From Vibrio sinaloensis DSM 21326 (GTDB lineage Bacteria > Pseudomonadota > Gammaproteobacteria > Enterobacterales > Vibrionaceae): DNA of 64,000 nucleotides. The notes beneath the pieces were generated by a model. The model searched no databases. It was not told the origin of the DNA and worked only from the letters and a program-made list of their open reading frames with translations. Shown here one piece after another: positions 1-8,328 of this stretch (within the stretch, counting starts at the first letter, position 1; each line of letters begins with the position of its first letter). Location of the stretch: NCBI RefSeq assembly GCF_000189275.1, contig NZ_AEVT01000100.1, positions 16,116 through 80,115 on the forward strand. The letters are read 5' to 3'. A program made the position numbers and the translations under genes.

Positions 1-24
1 AGTACAACTTTTTACCCTTTTCCT

Positions 25-53
25 TTGACTCTAAACGAATTGGAAGATAGAAT
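25..53 (+). promoter_or_regulatory. Sigma70-type promoter of yceD
   Basis: TTGACT (25-30) and TAGAAT (48-53) are separated by exactly 17 bases; each hexamer matches the sigma70 consensus at five of six positions. Transcription would begin around 59-61, only a few bases before the yceD ATG at 63, which implies a leaderless or nearly leaderless transcript. This is read from sequence only. Confidence 0.55.
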
Positions 54-62
54 TCGCGCCCT

Positions 63-587
63 ATGCAAAAGGTAAAAATACCGCGAACGGTTGATCCCGC
101 ACGTGCTGCTCAAAAGCGATTGGACTTTGAAGGTATCATTCAAGTTAGTCTCTTTAAGCGCCTAGAGGAATCAGTCGAAGGCGTTAAACGCGACGCTCAA
201 GTGTCATTGTCATTTGACTTAGATGAGCAGCGACTCGTTGTTATCTCTGGTAAAGCTAACATCGCAGTCGATTTAGAGTGTCAACGCTGTAATGAGGTTT
301 TCGCACATGAGTGTGAAGTCCACTTCACCTATACACCGTACCGCGGTGAAAAGACTGAAGAGGAAGCACCGGAAGAGTACGATTTGGTAGATCTGAACGA
401 GTACGGTGAAATAGACCTAATACAGTTAGTTGAAGACGAGTTCATTCTAAACTTGCCTCAAATTGCAATGCATGACGAAGCGGACTGTAGCGTTGATTCA
501 GATAATATGGTGTTTGGTGAAATTCCAGAAGAAATTGTGGAAGAGAAGCCGAATCCATTCGATGTTTTAAAAAGCTTAAAGAAGTAA
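63..587 (+). CDS. yceD: YceD (DUF177) 23S rRNA accumulation protein
   Basis: A 174-residue YceD/DUF177 protein. The family is conserved directly upstream of rpmF and is associated with 23S rRNA accumulation; the biochemical role is poorly defined. Visible marks are the N-terminal MQKVK start shared with E. coli YceD, a CxxC pair near residues 73-76 with a further Cys near 84, an acidic central region, and the C-terminal MVFGE and KPNPF motifs. The ATG has no clear Shine-Dalgarno sequence, and a good promoter ends only ten bases before it, so translation may be leaderless. rpmF follows after 31 bases and is probably co-transcribed. Confidence 0.93.
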   Translation: MQKVKIPRTVDPARAAQKRLDFEGIIQVSLFKRLEESVEGVKRDAQVSLSFDLDEQRLVVISGKANIAVDLECQRCNEVFAHECEVHFTYTPYRGEKTEEEAPEEYDLVDLNEYGEIDLIQLVEDEFILNLPQIAMHDEADCSVDSDNMVFGEIPEEIVEEKPNPFDVLKSLKK

Positions 588-618
588 TTCTTTAAGAATT
601 AACATAGGAGTAGGGTCA

Positions 619-789
619 ATGGCCGTACAAAAGAGCAAGAAATCTCGTTCAATGCGTGGTATGCGTCGTTCACACGATGCCCTAACTACAGCTGCACTTT
701 CTGTAGACGCAACTTCAGGTGAAACTCACCTACGCCACAACGTAACTGCTGAAGGTTACTACCGTGGCAAAAAGGTTATCAACAAGTAA
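619..789 (+). CDS. rpmF: 50S ribosomal protein L32
   Basis: A 56-residue basic protein starting MAVQKSKKSRSMRGMRRSHD, typical of L32 of the large ribosomal subunit. It contains no cysteines, so it is the zinc-independent form without the CxxC pairs found in zinc-binding L32. AGGAG at 606-610 lies eight bases before the ATG. It sits between yceD and plsX, the usual place in gammaproteobacteria, where the link couples ribosome and lipid synthesis genes. Confidence 0.97.
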   Translation: MAVQKSKKSRSMRGMRRSHDALTTAALSVDATSGETHLRHNVTAEGYYRGKKVINK

Positions 790-798
790 GGTTGACCT

Positions 799-1824
799 TT
801 GCAAAATATAACCGTTGCACTTGATGCAATGGGCGGGGATTTCGGTCCTCGCGTTACAGTGCCTGCCGCCGTGCAGGCACTGTCGCATTTCCCAGAGCTA
901 AAAGTGATCCTATTAGGTGATCAATCTGCGATCACATCTCAATTATCTTCTCTTGGTTATCAGCCAGATACTCGTTTGAGTATTCAGCACTGCGACCGAG
1001 TTATCTCCAACTCCGAAAAACCTTCTCTAGCACTAAGAAACAGTTCTGGAACCTCCATGGGAATGGCAATCGATGCTGTTGCAAATGGCGAAGCTGATGC
1101 CTGTGTGAGCGGTGGAAATACGGGTGCTTTGATGGCGTTGTCACGTTTTCGCCTTAAATTGCTACCGGGTATTGAGCGTCCAGCTCTCATTTCTGCATTG
1201 CCAACAGCATCGGGGAGCAAAACTTGGATGTTGGATCTCGGCGCAAATGTTTCCAGCGATGCAGACTCTTTGTTTCAGTTTGCCGTGATGGGAAGTGCGT
1301 TGGCTGAACAGTACTTGCAGAGATCCCCAAGAGTCGCAATTCTCAATATTGGCGCTGAAGAAATAAAAGGCAACGATCTTGTCAAGCGCTGCGCAGAAAT
1401 GCTTTCCGCGACTCAATCTGTCAATTTTGTTGGCTATATTGAAGGTAATCAGTTACTACACGATGCCGCAGACGTTGTCGTTTGTGATGGGTTCGTAGGG
1501 AACGTGTGTTTAAAAGCTTGTGAAGGTACAGCCCAGCTTTTTATAGATAAGTTGAAATCGAGCATGATGTCCTCATCTATAAAGGGTTGGATTGCAAGAA
1601 AATTATTTTCTGGCCTATTTAATGAGCTAAAAACCTTGAACCCCGACCAGTATAACGGCGCAAGTTTGCTAGGATTGCGCGGCATTGTCATAAAAAGCCA
1701 CGGAAGTGCTGACGTAAATGCGGTCATCAACGCGATTGGTGAGGCATTACACGAGGTCAAACGACAAGTACCAAGCCGTATTAGCGATCGTTTGGAAGCG
1801 GTTTTTCTCGAGAGGCATTATTAG
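799..1824 (+). CDS. plsX: Phosphate acyltransferase PlsX
   Basis: A 341-residue PlsX, which converts acyl-ACP and phosphate into acyl-phosphate, feeding glycerol-3-phosphate acylation in phospholipid synthesis; it is a peripheral membrane enzyme. Family signatures include the N-terminal VALDAMGGDFGP stretch, the SGGNTGALMA segment and the later VCDGFVGNV motif. The start is TTG at 799, chosen because the conserved N-terminus begins there. It lies nine bases after rpmF and six bases before fabH, in one operon. Confidence 0.96.
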   Translation: MQNITVALDAMGGDFGPRVTVPAAVQALSHFPELKVILLGDQSAITSQLSSLGYQPDTRLSIQHCDRVISNSEKPSLALRNSSGTSMGMAIDAVANGEADACVSGGNTGALMALSRFRLKLLPGIERPALISALPTASGSKTWMLDLGANVSSDADSLFQFAVMGSALAEQYLQRSPRVAILNIGAEEIKGNDLVKRCAEMLSATQSVNFVGYIEGNQLLHDAADVVVCDGFVGNVCLKACEGTAQLFIDKLKSSMMSSSIKGWIARKLFSGLFNELKTLNPDQYNGASLLGLRGIVIKSHGSADVNAVINAIGEALHEVKRQVPSRISDRLEAVFLERHY

Positions 1825-1830
1825 GTCTTC

Positions 1831-2781
1831 ATGTATAGCAAAATTTTAGGTACTGGCAGCTACCTGCCATCTCAGGTGCGTACAAACGCAGATTTGGAGA
1901 AAATGGTAGATACAAGTGATGAGTGGATTGTAACGCGTACAGGTATTAAAGAGCGTCGCATTGCTGCTGAAAACGAAACCGTTGCGGACATGGGTTATAT
2001 CGCTGCTAAAAACGCTATTGAGATGGCGGGCATTGATAAAAACGATATTGATCTAATTATTGTTGCGACAACCAGTGGTAGTCACACTTTTCCATCTTCA
2101 GCGTGCCAAGTACAAGCCAAGTTAGACATCCAGGGGTGCCCTGCATTTGACCTAGCTGCGGCTTGTTCAGGCTTCGTTTACGCATTGTCTGTCGCGGATC
2201 AGCATGTTAAATCCGGTATGTGTAAAAACGTACTTGTGATCGGCGCTGATGCACTGTCGAAAACCTGCGATCCTACAGACCGTTCGACCATCATCCTATT
2301 TGGTGATGCAGCGGGCGCTGTGGTTGTAGGTGCAAGCGAAGAACCGGGCATTTTGTCAACCCATATCTACTCTGATGGTCGATTTGGTGAATTACTGAGT
2401 CTTGAAGTTCCAGAGCGTGGTAAAGATGCCGATAAATGGCTGCATATGGCAGGCAACGAAGTGTTTAAAGTGGCAGTTACTCAACTGTCTAAGCTGGTAA
2501 AAGATACCTTAGCTGCTAATGATATGCACAAATCGGAGCTTGATTGGTTGGTTCCACACCAAGCGAACTACCGAATTATTTCGGCAACCGCGAAGAAGCT
2601 ATCAATGTCGCTCGATCAAGTGGTCATCACATTAGATAAGCATGGTAATACGTCTGCAGCGACGGTACCAACGGCACTTGATGAAGCCGTGCGTGATGGC
2701 CGAATTCAACGTGGCCAAACGTTACTCCTTGAAGCGTTTGGCGGTGGATTTACTTGGGGCTCGGCACTCGTTAAGTTCTAA
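1831..2781 (+). CDS. fabH: Beta-ketoacyl-ACP synthase III
   Basis: A 316-residue FabH, which condenses acetyl-CoA with malonyl-ACP to start type II fatty acid synthesis. The catalytic triad is visible as Cys112 (in AACSG), His243 (in VPHQAN) and Asn273 (in HGNTSAA), in the order and spacing of the E. coli enzyme. The gene follows plsX by six bases. A hairpin with a T-rich tail lies just after it, so part of the transcription probably ends before fabD. Confidence 0.97.
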   Translation: MYSKILGTGSYLPSQVRTNADLEKMVDTSDEWIVTRTGIKERRIAAENETVADMGYIAAKNAIEMAGIDKNDIDLIIVATTSGSHTFPSSACQVQAKLDIQGCPAFDLAAACSGFVYALSVADQHVKSGMCKNVLVIGADALSKTCDPTDRSTIILFGDAAGAVVVGASEEPGILSTHIYSDGRFGELLSLEVPERGKDADKWLHMAGNEVFKVAVTQLSKLVKDTLAANDMHKSELDWLVPHQANYRIISATAKKLSMSLDQVVITLDKHGNTSAATVPTALDEAVRDGRIQRGQTLLLEAFGGGFTWGSALVKF

Positions 2782-2796
2782 ACAGAATTCAAAATT

Positions 2797-2824
2797 AAGA
2801 TGCCATACGTGGCATCTTTTCTTT
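2797..2824 (+). terminator. Hairpin terminator or attenuator between fabH and fabD
   Basis: A perfect nine-base stem (AAGATGCCA / TGGCATCTT) with loop TACG occupies 2797-2818 and is followed by TTCTTTCTT. It has the form of an intrinsic terminator placed inside the fab cluster and could reduce readthrough from fabH into fabD. Confidence 0.7.
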
Positions 2825-2862
2825 CTTCTTTAATGTAAAGAAACGGTTTTAAGGAAAAGAAA

Positions 2863-3786
2863 ATGAGCAAGTTTGCTATTGTATTTCCAGGTCAAGGCTC
2901 TCAAGCAGTTGGTATGCTTGCTGAGCTTGGCGAGCAGTATGACGTAGTGAAACAAACATTTGCAGAAGCATCTGAAGCACTAGGTTACGACTTATGGGCG
3001 CTAGTTCAAAATGGCCCAGCTGAAGATCTAAACCAAACTCACCGTACTCAACCAGCATTGCTAGCATCTTCAGTTGCTATTTGGCGTGTATGGCAAGAGC
3101 TTGGCCTAGAGCAACCTGTGAACTTAGCGGGTCACAGCTTAGGTGAGTACTCAGCATTAGTATGTGCGGGTGTAATCGACTTTAAAGAAGCGATCAAATT
3201 GGTTCAGCTTCGCGGCCAGCTAATGCAAGAAGCAGTACCAGCAGGCACGGGCGCAATGTATGCAATCATTGGCCTTGACGATGAGTCTATCGCTAAAGCG
3301 TGTGAAGAAGCAGCGCAAGGTGAAGTCGTTTCTCCGGTGAACTTCAACTCTCCAGGTCAGGTTGTTATCGCGGGTAGCAAAGACGCAGTAGAGCGTGCAG
3401 GCGCATTATGTAAAGAAGCGGGTGCGAAACGTGCACTGCCGCTGCCGGTTTCTGTGCCATCTCACTGCGCATTGATGAAGCCAGCAGCTGACAAACTAGC
3501 GGTTGCGTTAGAAGCGTTAGAATTCAACGCGCCTCAGCTTCCAGTCATCAATAACGTTGATGTTGCTGCGGAAACTGATCCTGCAAAAATTAAAGACGCA
3601 CTTGTACGTCAGCTATACAGCCCAGTTCGTTGGACTGAAAGCGTACAACTGATGAGCGAGCAAGGCGTTGAGAAACTTCTTGAATTAGGCCCAGGTAAGG
3701 TTCTTACGGGTCTAACTAAACGTATCGTGAAAACACTCAGCGGCGCAGCAGTGAATGATGCTGCATCTCTTGAGGCTACGAAGTAA
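2863..3786 (+). CDS. fabD: Malonyl-CoA:ACP malonyltransferase
   Basis: A 307-residue FabD, which transfers malonyl groups from CoA to acyl carrier protein. The nucleophile is Ser92 in the GHSLGEYSAL motif and the catalytic His201 lies in VPSHCALM, matching E. coli numbering. The N-terminal VFPGQGSQ motif is intact. AAGGAAAAG precedes the ATG at good spacing. It is followed by fabG after 17 bases, suggesting a two-gene transcription unit beyond the upstream hairpin. Confidence 0.97.
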   Translation: MSKFAIVFPGQGSQAVGMLAELGEQYDVVKQTFAEASEALGYDLWALVQNGPAEDLNQTHRTQPALLASSVAIWRVWQELGLEQPVNLAGHSLGEYSALVCAGVIDFKEAIKLVQLRGQLMQEAVPAGTGAMYAIIGLDDESIAKACEEAAQGEVVSPVNFNSPGQVVIAGSKDAVERAGALCKEAGAKRALPLPVSVPSHCALMKPAADKLAVALEALEFNAPQLPVINNVDVAAETDPAKIKDALVRQLYSPVRWTESVQLMSEQGVEKLLELGPGKVLTGLTKRIVKTLSGAAVNDAASLEATK

Positions 3787-3803
3787 TTTAAGGAATTAAC
3801 GAC

Positions 3804-4541
3804 ATGATGAATCTAGAAGGCAAAGTTGCCCTAGTGACTGGCGCAAGCCGCGGTATCGGCCGTGCGATTGCTGAGCTACTTGTAGAGCGTGGCGCGACAG
3901 TAATCGGTACAGCAACTTCTGAAGGTGGCGCAGCTGCAATCAGTGAGTACCTAGGTGAGAATGGTAAAGGTCTTGCTCTAAACGTTACAGATGTTGAGTC
4001 AATTGAAGCGACGCTGAAGACGATCAACGATGAGTTTGGCGCGATTGATATTCTAGTAAACAACGCAGGTATCACACGTGACAACCTATTGATGCGCATG
4101 AAAGATTCTGAGTGGAATGACATCATCGATACTAACCTAACGCCAATCTTCCGTATGTCTAAAGCGGTATTGCGTGGCATGATGAAGAAGCGTGCAGGTC
4201 GCATTATCAACGTAGGTTCTGTTGTTGGTACTATGGGTAATGCTGGCCAAGCGAACTATGCAGCAGCAAAAGCGGGCGTTATTGGCTTCACTAAGTCTAT
4301 GGCTCGTGAAGTTGCGTCACGTGGCGTAACAGTAAACACAGTTGCTCCTGGTTTTATCGAAACTGATATGACTAAAGCGCTAAATGATGAGCAACGTGCT
4401 GCGACTCTAGCGAACGTTCCTGCTGGTCGTTTGGGTGATCCTCGTGAAATTGCGTCAGCGGTTGCATTCCTTGCATCTCCAGAAGCTGCATACATCACAG
4501 GTGAAACTTTGCATGTAAATGGTGGCATGTACATGGTTTAA
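3804..4541 (+). CDS. fabG: 3-oxoacyl-ACP reductase FabG
   Basis: A 245-residue short-chain dehydrogenase that reduces 3-oxoacyl-ACP with NADPH in fatty acid elongation. It shows the TGASRGIG cofactor motif, NNAG, catalytic Ser139, Tyr152 and Lys156 (YAAAK), and the C-terminal VNGGMYMV end. Two adjacent ATGs are possible: 3804 has better spacing from AAGGA (3790-3794), whereas 3807 would give exactly the E. coli length and residue numbers. Downstream lies a 306-base gap before acpP. Confidence 0.96.
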   Translation: MMNLEGKVALVTGASRGIGRAIAELLVERGATVIGTATSEGGAAAISEYLGENGKGLALNVTDVESIEATLKTINDEFGAIDILVNNAGITRDNLLMRMKDSEWNDIIDTNLTPIFRMSKAVLRGMMKKRAGRIINVGSVVGTMGNAGQANYAAAKAGVIGFTKSMAREVASRGVTVNTVAPGFIETDMTKALNDEQRAATLANVPAGRLGDPREIASAVAFLASPEAAYITGETLHVNGGMYMV

Positions 4542-4847
4542 TTGACACATTACGCAGGGAAAGTGAACTTTTTAGCGAAAGAACACTCAAAACTTTGCAT
4601 AATTTGTCAGATTATTCAAAATGTCATTATCTCGAGTAGGGATTGTGACTAAAATAGCCTATATTTGGCTAGAGTTGACCGGAACATGCGCAACATTTGT
4701 GCATGATTTAAGTCAAAAATGTATTGAATTTCGGTTAAATTCGCTAAAATTGTGGTTTGACCAGCAAGGTCCCTCTTGCAACTTTCAGTAGTTCGAATAA
4801 ACTACTGAATCATCGCATTGAGCGAAATCTGTAAAGGAAAAGAAAAA
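4542..4847 (+). other. fabG-acpP intergenic region (acpP leader)
   Basis: No open gene is seen in these 306 bases. The stretch is AT-rich and presumably carries the strong acpP promoter. Weak candidates such as TTGACC at 4675 and TTGAAT at 4724 with TAAAAT at 4745 do not have ideal spacing, so no promoter is asserted. A perfect 10-base hairpin lies at 4784-4809, before the acpP ribosome-binding site. Confidence 0.5.
4784..4809 (+). promoter_or_regulatory. Perfect hairpin in the acpP 5' leader
   Basis: TTCAGTAGTT (4784-4793) and AACTACTGAA (4800-4809) are exact inverse complements around the loop CGAATA. The hairpin ends 38 bases before the acpP ATG and has no T-run after it, so it does not look like a terminator. 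A role in mRNA stability or as a binding site is an inference. Confidence 0.5.
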
Positions 4848-5081
4848 ATGAGCAACATCGAAGAACGCGTAAAGAAAATCATTGTTGAACAGCTAGGTGT
4901 AGACGAAGCTGAAGTTAAAAACGAAGCTTCATTCGTTGACGATCTAGGTGCTGATTCTCTAGACACTGTTGAACTAGTAATGGCTCTAGAAGAAGAATTC
5001 GATACTGAGATTCCAGACGAAGAAGCTGAGAAAATCACTACTGTTCAAGCTGCAATCGACTACGTAAACAGCGCTCAGTAA
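4848..5081 (+). CDS. acpP: Acyl carrier protein
   Basis: A 77-residue, very acidic acyl carrier protein, the scaffold for growing acyl chains. The 4'-phosphopantetheine attachment site is Ser37 in the [10 protein letters not shown] motif. The start ATG at 4848 follows AAAGGAAAAG and gives the standard N-terminus MSNIEERV; an upstream in-frame TTG at 4818 would add ten unconserved residues and was rejected. A GC-rich hairpin just downstream separates it from fabF, which allows ACP to be made in excess over the enzymes. Confidence 0.98.
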
Positions 5082-5090
5082 TATCTCTCC

Positions 5091-5122
5091 CAGGCGGCCT
5101 TCTGGCCGCCTGTGTTCTTTTT
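5091..5122 (+). terminator. Terminator between acpP and fabF
   Basis: CAGGCGGCC (5091-5099) pairs perfectly with GGCCGCCTG (5104-5112) around the loop TTCT and is followed by a T-rich tail. It starts ten bases after the acpP stop codon. Confidence 0.8.
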
Positions 5123-5171
5123 AACACTTCTATCCTTCCATAGAATCATTTCATTCCCGGAGAATAAAATC

Positions 5172-6413
5172 GTGTCCAAGCGTCGTGTTGTTGTCACTGG
5201 CATGGGTATGTTGTCACCGGTAGGCAACACTGTAGAATCATCTTGGAAAGCCCTGCTAGCAGGTCAAAGTGGTATCGTAAATATCGAGCACTTTGATGCT
5301 GAAAACTTCTCTACTCGTTTTGCGGGTCTAGTTAAAGATTTCGACTGTACTGAATACATGTCGAAGAAAGATGCGCGTAAAATGGATTTGTTTATCCAGT
5401 ACGGTATCGCTGCAGGTATTCAAGCGCTAGATGACTCTGGTTTACAAATTACCGAGCAAAACGCTCCTCGCGTTGGCGTAGCGATTGGCTCAGGCATCGG
5501 TGGCTTAGATCTTATTGAGACTGGCCACACTGCACTTGTCGAAAAAGGCCCACGTAAAGTTAGCCCATTTTTCGTTCCTTCAACCATCGTAAATATGGTT
5601 GCTGGTAACTTATCTATTATGCGTGGTCTGCGCGGTCCTAATATCGCAATTTCAACAGCATGTACGACAGGTCTGCACAACATTGGTCACGCGGCACGTA
5701 TGATTGCATACGGCGATGCAGACGCAATGGTTGCTGGTGGTTCTGAAAAAGCATCTACACCACTAGGCATGGCTGGCTTCGGTGCTGCTAAAGCTCTATC
5801 AACTCGCAACGATGAGCCTCAAAAGGCTTCTCGCCCTTGGGACAAAGACCGCGACGGCTTTGTACTAGGTGATGGTGCAGGCATGATGGTGCTAGAAGAG
5901 TACGAACACGCGAAAGCTCGCGGCGCTAAAATCTATGCTGAATTAGTCGGTTTTGGTATGTCGGGTGATGCTTACCATATGACTTCTCCAAGCGAAGATG
6001 GTTCAGGTGGTGCATTGGCAATGGAAGCGGCGATGCGTGATGCTGGCGTAACGGGTACACAAATCGGTTATGTTAACGCTCACGGAACGTCCACACCTGC
6101 AGGTGACGTTGCTGAGATTAAAGGTGTTAAGCGTGCTCTAGGCGAAGAAGGTGCTAAGCAAGTTAAGGTCTCTTCTACTAAGTCGATGACTGGTCACCTA
6201 TTAGGTGCGGCGGGCTCTGTAGAAGCCATCATTACAGTGATGTCTTTGGTTGAGCAGATTGTTCCACCAACAATCAACCTAGACAACCCAGAAGAAGGCC
6301 TTGATATTGACCTTGTGCCTCATACTGCAAAAGAAGTGTCGATGGAGTACGCGATTTGTAACTCTTTCGGCTTCGGCGGTACCAACGGCTCTTTGGTGTT
6401 TAAGAAAATCTAA
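5172..6413 (+). CDS. fabF: Beta-ketoacyl-ACP synthase II
   Basis: A 413-residue FabF elongating condensing enzyme, important for palmitoleate to cis-vaccenate conversion and temperature control of membrane fluidity in E. coli. The Cys-His-His triad is seen as Cys164 (STACTTG), His304 (NAHGTSTPAGD) and the His of KSMTGHLLGAAG near 342. The start is GTG at 5172, giving MSKRRVVVTG and the usual length; the longer in-frame extension to 5112 runs into the acpP terminator and has no family support. Confidence 0.97.
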   Translation: MSKRRVVVTGMGMLSPVGNTVESSWKALLAGQSGIVNIEHFDAENFSTRFAGLVKDFDCTEYMSKKDARKMDLFIQYGIAAGIQALDDSGLQITEQNAPRVGVAIGSGIGGLDLIETGHTALVEKGPRKVSPFFVPSTIVNMVAGNLSIMRGLRGPNIAISTACTTGLHNIGHAARMIAYGDADAMVAGGSEKASTPLGMAGFGAAKALSTRNDEPQKASRPWDKDRDGFVLGDGAGMMVLEEYEHAKARGAKIYAELVGFGMSGDAYHMTSPSEDGSGGALAMEAAMRDAGVTGTQIGYVNAHGTSTPAGDVAEIKGVKRALGEEGAKQVKVSSTKSMTGHLLGAAGSVEAIITVMSLVEQIVPPTINLDNPEEGLDIDLVPHTAKEVSMEYAICNSFGFGGTNGSLVFKKI

Positions 6414-6440
6414 ACAACTCAGGTTTCGTTACTAAAAAAG

Positions 6441-6474
6441 AACGGCTTAATGCTTTGGCATTAAGCCGTTTTGT
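6441..6474 (+). terminator. Terminator after fabF
   Basis: AACGGCTTAATGC (6441-6453) pairs perfectly with GCATTAAGCCGTT (6458-6470) around TTTG and is followed by TTTTGTTATTT. It is a 13-base stem and a strong intrinsic terminator candidate. Confidence 0.88.
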
Positions 6475-6511
6475 TATTTAATAGCCTGACAATTTTCATT
6501 AAAGGATTGCT

Positions 6512-7315
6512 ATGTATCTGGTTAACGGCCAACCCATATCAACCGTTGCGATTGCCGATCGCTCATTTCAATACGGTGATGGTTGCTTTACGACTATCTT
6601 AACCAAACAGGGAGTGGTTCAGCATTGGTCTAAGCATGTCGAGCGGGTGAATGCTTGCTTAGATACCTTGGCCATTTCTCGCCCTAATTGGAGGCAAGTT
6701 GAAACTTGGATTGCTCAGGTTAGACTCTCAGATGAGCTCGCCGGGATTAAGCTTCATTTTAGCCGCGGTGAAGGGGGGAGGGGATATAGTCCTACTCAAG
6801 TGGGTTCACCAAATGTTACCATTAGCGCCTTTGCTTTCCCGCGACACTATGAGCAATGGTGTAAGGAAGGCGTTGTGCTGGGAGTGTGCCAACAAACATT
6901 AGGGATTAACCCTATGCTGGCTGGCCACAAGCATAATAACCGTCTTGAACAGATACTGCTTAAAGCCGAAATAGAACGTCAAGGGTTTGCCGACGGCATC
7001 GCCCTCGACTGCAACGGCAAAGTCATCGAAACGACGATGGCGAACATTTTTTGGTTTCAAGGTGGCACACTGCATACGCCTAGCCTATCAAGCGCTGGTG
7101 TGGTAGGCGTGATGCGCAAAGTTGTTATCGAGCAAGCGCTCAGAATGAACATTGATGTGAAAGAGTCAGAATATGAGATGACGACTTTACTGGCGGCTGA
7201 AGAAGTTTTTATCACCAATTCGATTCTAAGACTTGCGCCCGTGACGGGAATCGGCAACCAGACATTTTCTATAGGACCAATAACTAGAACTATTCAGGAG
7301 AAGATCCTCTCGTGA
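6512..7315 (+). CDS. pabC: Aminodeoxychorismate lyase
   Basis: A 267-residue fold-type IV PLP enzyme. PabC removes pyruvate from 4-amino-4-deoxychorismate to yield p-aminobenzoate for folate. The family signs are the N-terminal DRSFQYGDGCFTT motif, HKHNNRLEQILLKAE around the probable PLP-lysine region, and the ETTMANIFW segment. A Shine-Dalgarno AAAGGA precedes the ATG. The stop overlaps the mltG GTG by four bases (GTGA). The position between fabF and mltG is the standard E. coli order. Confidence 0.94.
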   Translation: MYLVNGQPISTVAIADRSFQYGDGCFTTILTKQGVVQHWSKHVERVNACLDTLAISRPNWRQVETWIAQVRLSDELAGIKLHFSRGEGGRGYSPTQVGSPNVTISAFAFPRHYEQWCKEGVVLGVCQQTLGINPMLAGHKHNNRLEQILLKAEIERQGFADGIALDCNGKVIETTMANIFWFQGGTLHTPSLSSAGVVGVMRKVVIEQALRMNIDVKESEYEMTTLLAAEEVFITNSILRLAPVTGIGNQTFSIGPITRTIQEKILS

Positions 7316-8328
7316 TCAAGAAGCTTACCATTTTTGTACTGTTGGCCGCTGTTGCTGCGGCAGCAGGTTATGGCTATGTTACTCAGCAAGTCACTCGCTA
7401 TGTTTCTCAGCCTTTGCAGTTGGAGCAACCGGAAATTTTTACTTTATCGCCGGGCACTAGCTTCAACGCAGTGCTGGCTAAGATGACCCAAAACGGTTGG
7501 ATAGTTGAGAGTGACGTAACAAGTTTAGTGCGACGTTTTCACCCAGAGTTAACCCAACTTAAAGCAGGCACCTATTTACTCGAGCCAGGGGTGGACCTGA
7601 CTCAAGCTCTGCAGTTACTGAAATCAGGTAAAGAACATCAGTTTGCGATTACTTTTGTAGAAGGCTCAACCTTCAAAGAGTGGCGCGAAGCCTTGGTGGA
7701 AGCGAGCTTTTTAGAACATGAAGTTAGCGGATTGAGCGAAGCTGAAATCGCCGCCAAACTGGGCATAGAGCACGAGAAACTGGAAGGGTTATTGCTCGCT
7801 GAAACGTATCACTACACGTACGGCACTTCTGACCTTGATATTCTAAAACGTGCAGCGAGTAAGCTACAGCAAGTACTGGACTCTCAGTGGCAGCAACGTC
7901 AAGACAAGCTTCCTCTAAAAACGCCTTATGAGGCTTTGATCTTGGCATCTATTATTGAGAAAGAAACGGCGATTGAATCGGAGCGCGAGCGCGTGGCATC
8001 GGTATTTGTGAATCGACTGAATAAGCGGATGCGATTACAAACCGATCCGACGGTAATCTATGGAATGGGTGATAAGTACGACGGTAATATTCGTAAGAAG
8101 GATCTCCGTACCCATACACCATACAACACGTATACTATATTTGGCTTACCGCCAACACCGATTGCTATGCCGGGCGAGGCATCGATCGCTGCCGCGCTTA
8201 ATCCTGAGAAAAGTAACTACCTTTATTTTGTTGCCAGCGGTAAGGGTGGCCACGTTTTCTCCAAATCGTTAGCCGAACACAACCGCGCGGTACGCGCTTA
8301 TCTAAAACAACTAAGAAGCAACAAATGA
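7312..8328 (+). CDS. mltG: Endolytic murein transglycosylase MltG
   Basis: A 338-residue YceG/MltG protein that cleaves nascent glycan strands of peptidoglycan and helps set chain length. It has one N-terminal membrane segment (about residues 5-25) followed by the periplasmic YceG domain. The putative catalytic Glu218 lies in ASIIEKETA, followed by the conserved LQTDPTVIYG motif and PYNTYTIFGLPPTPI. The start is GTG at 7312, overlapping the pabC stop. The stop overlaps the tmk ATG by four bases, pointing to translational coupling. Confidence 0.95.
   Translation: MIKKLTIFVLLAAVAAAAGYGYVTQQVTRYVSQPLQLEQPEIFTLSPGTSFNAVLAKMTQNGWIVESDVTSLVRRFHPELTQLKAGTYLLEPGVDLTQALQLLKSGKEHQFAITFVEGSTFKEWREALVEASFLEHEVSGLSEAEIAAKLGIEHEKLEGLLLAETYHYTYGTSDLDILKRAASKLQQVLDSQWQQRQDKLPLKTPYEALILASIIEKETAIESERERVASVFVNRLNKRMRLQTDPTVIYGMGDKYDGNIRKKDLRTHTPYNTYTIFGLPPTPIAMPGEASIAAALNPEKSNYLYFVASGKGGHVFSKSLAEHNRAVRAYLKQLRSNK

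Noticed and set aside
5112..5171. N-terminal extension of fabF from 5112
   Set aside because: It begins inside the acpP terminator, is not conserved in FabF, and the GTG at 5172 gives the standard 413-residue protein.
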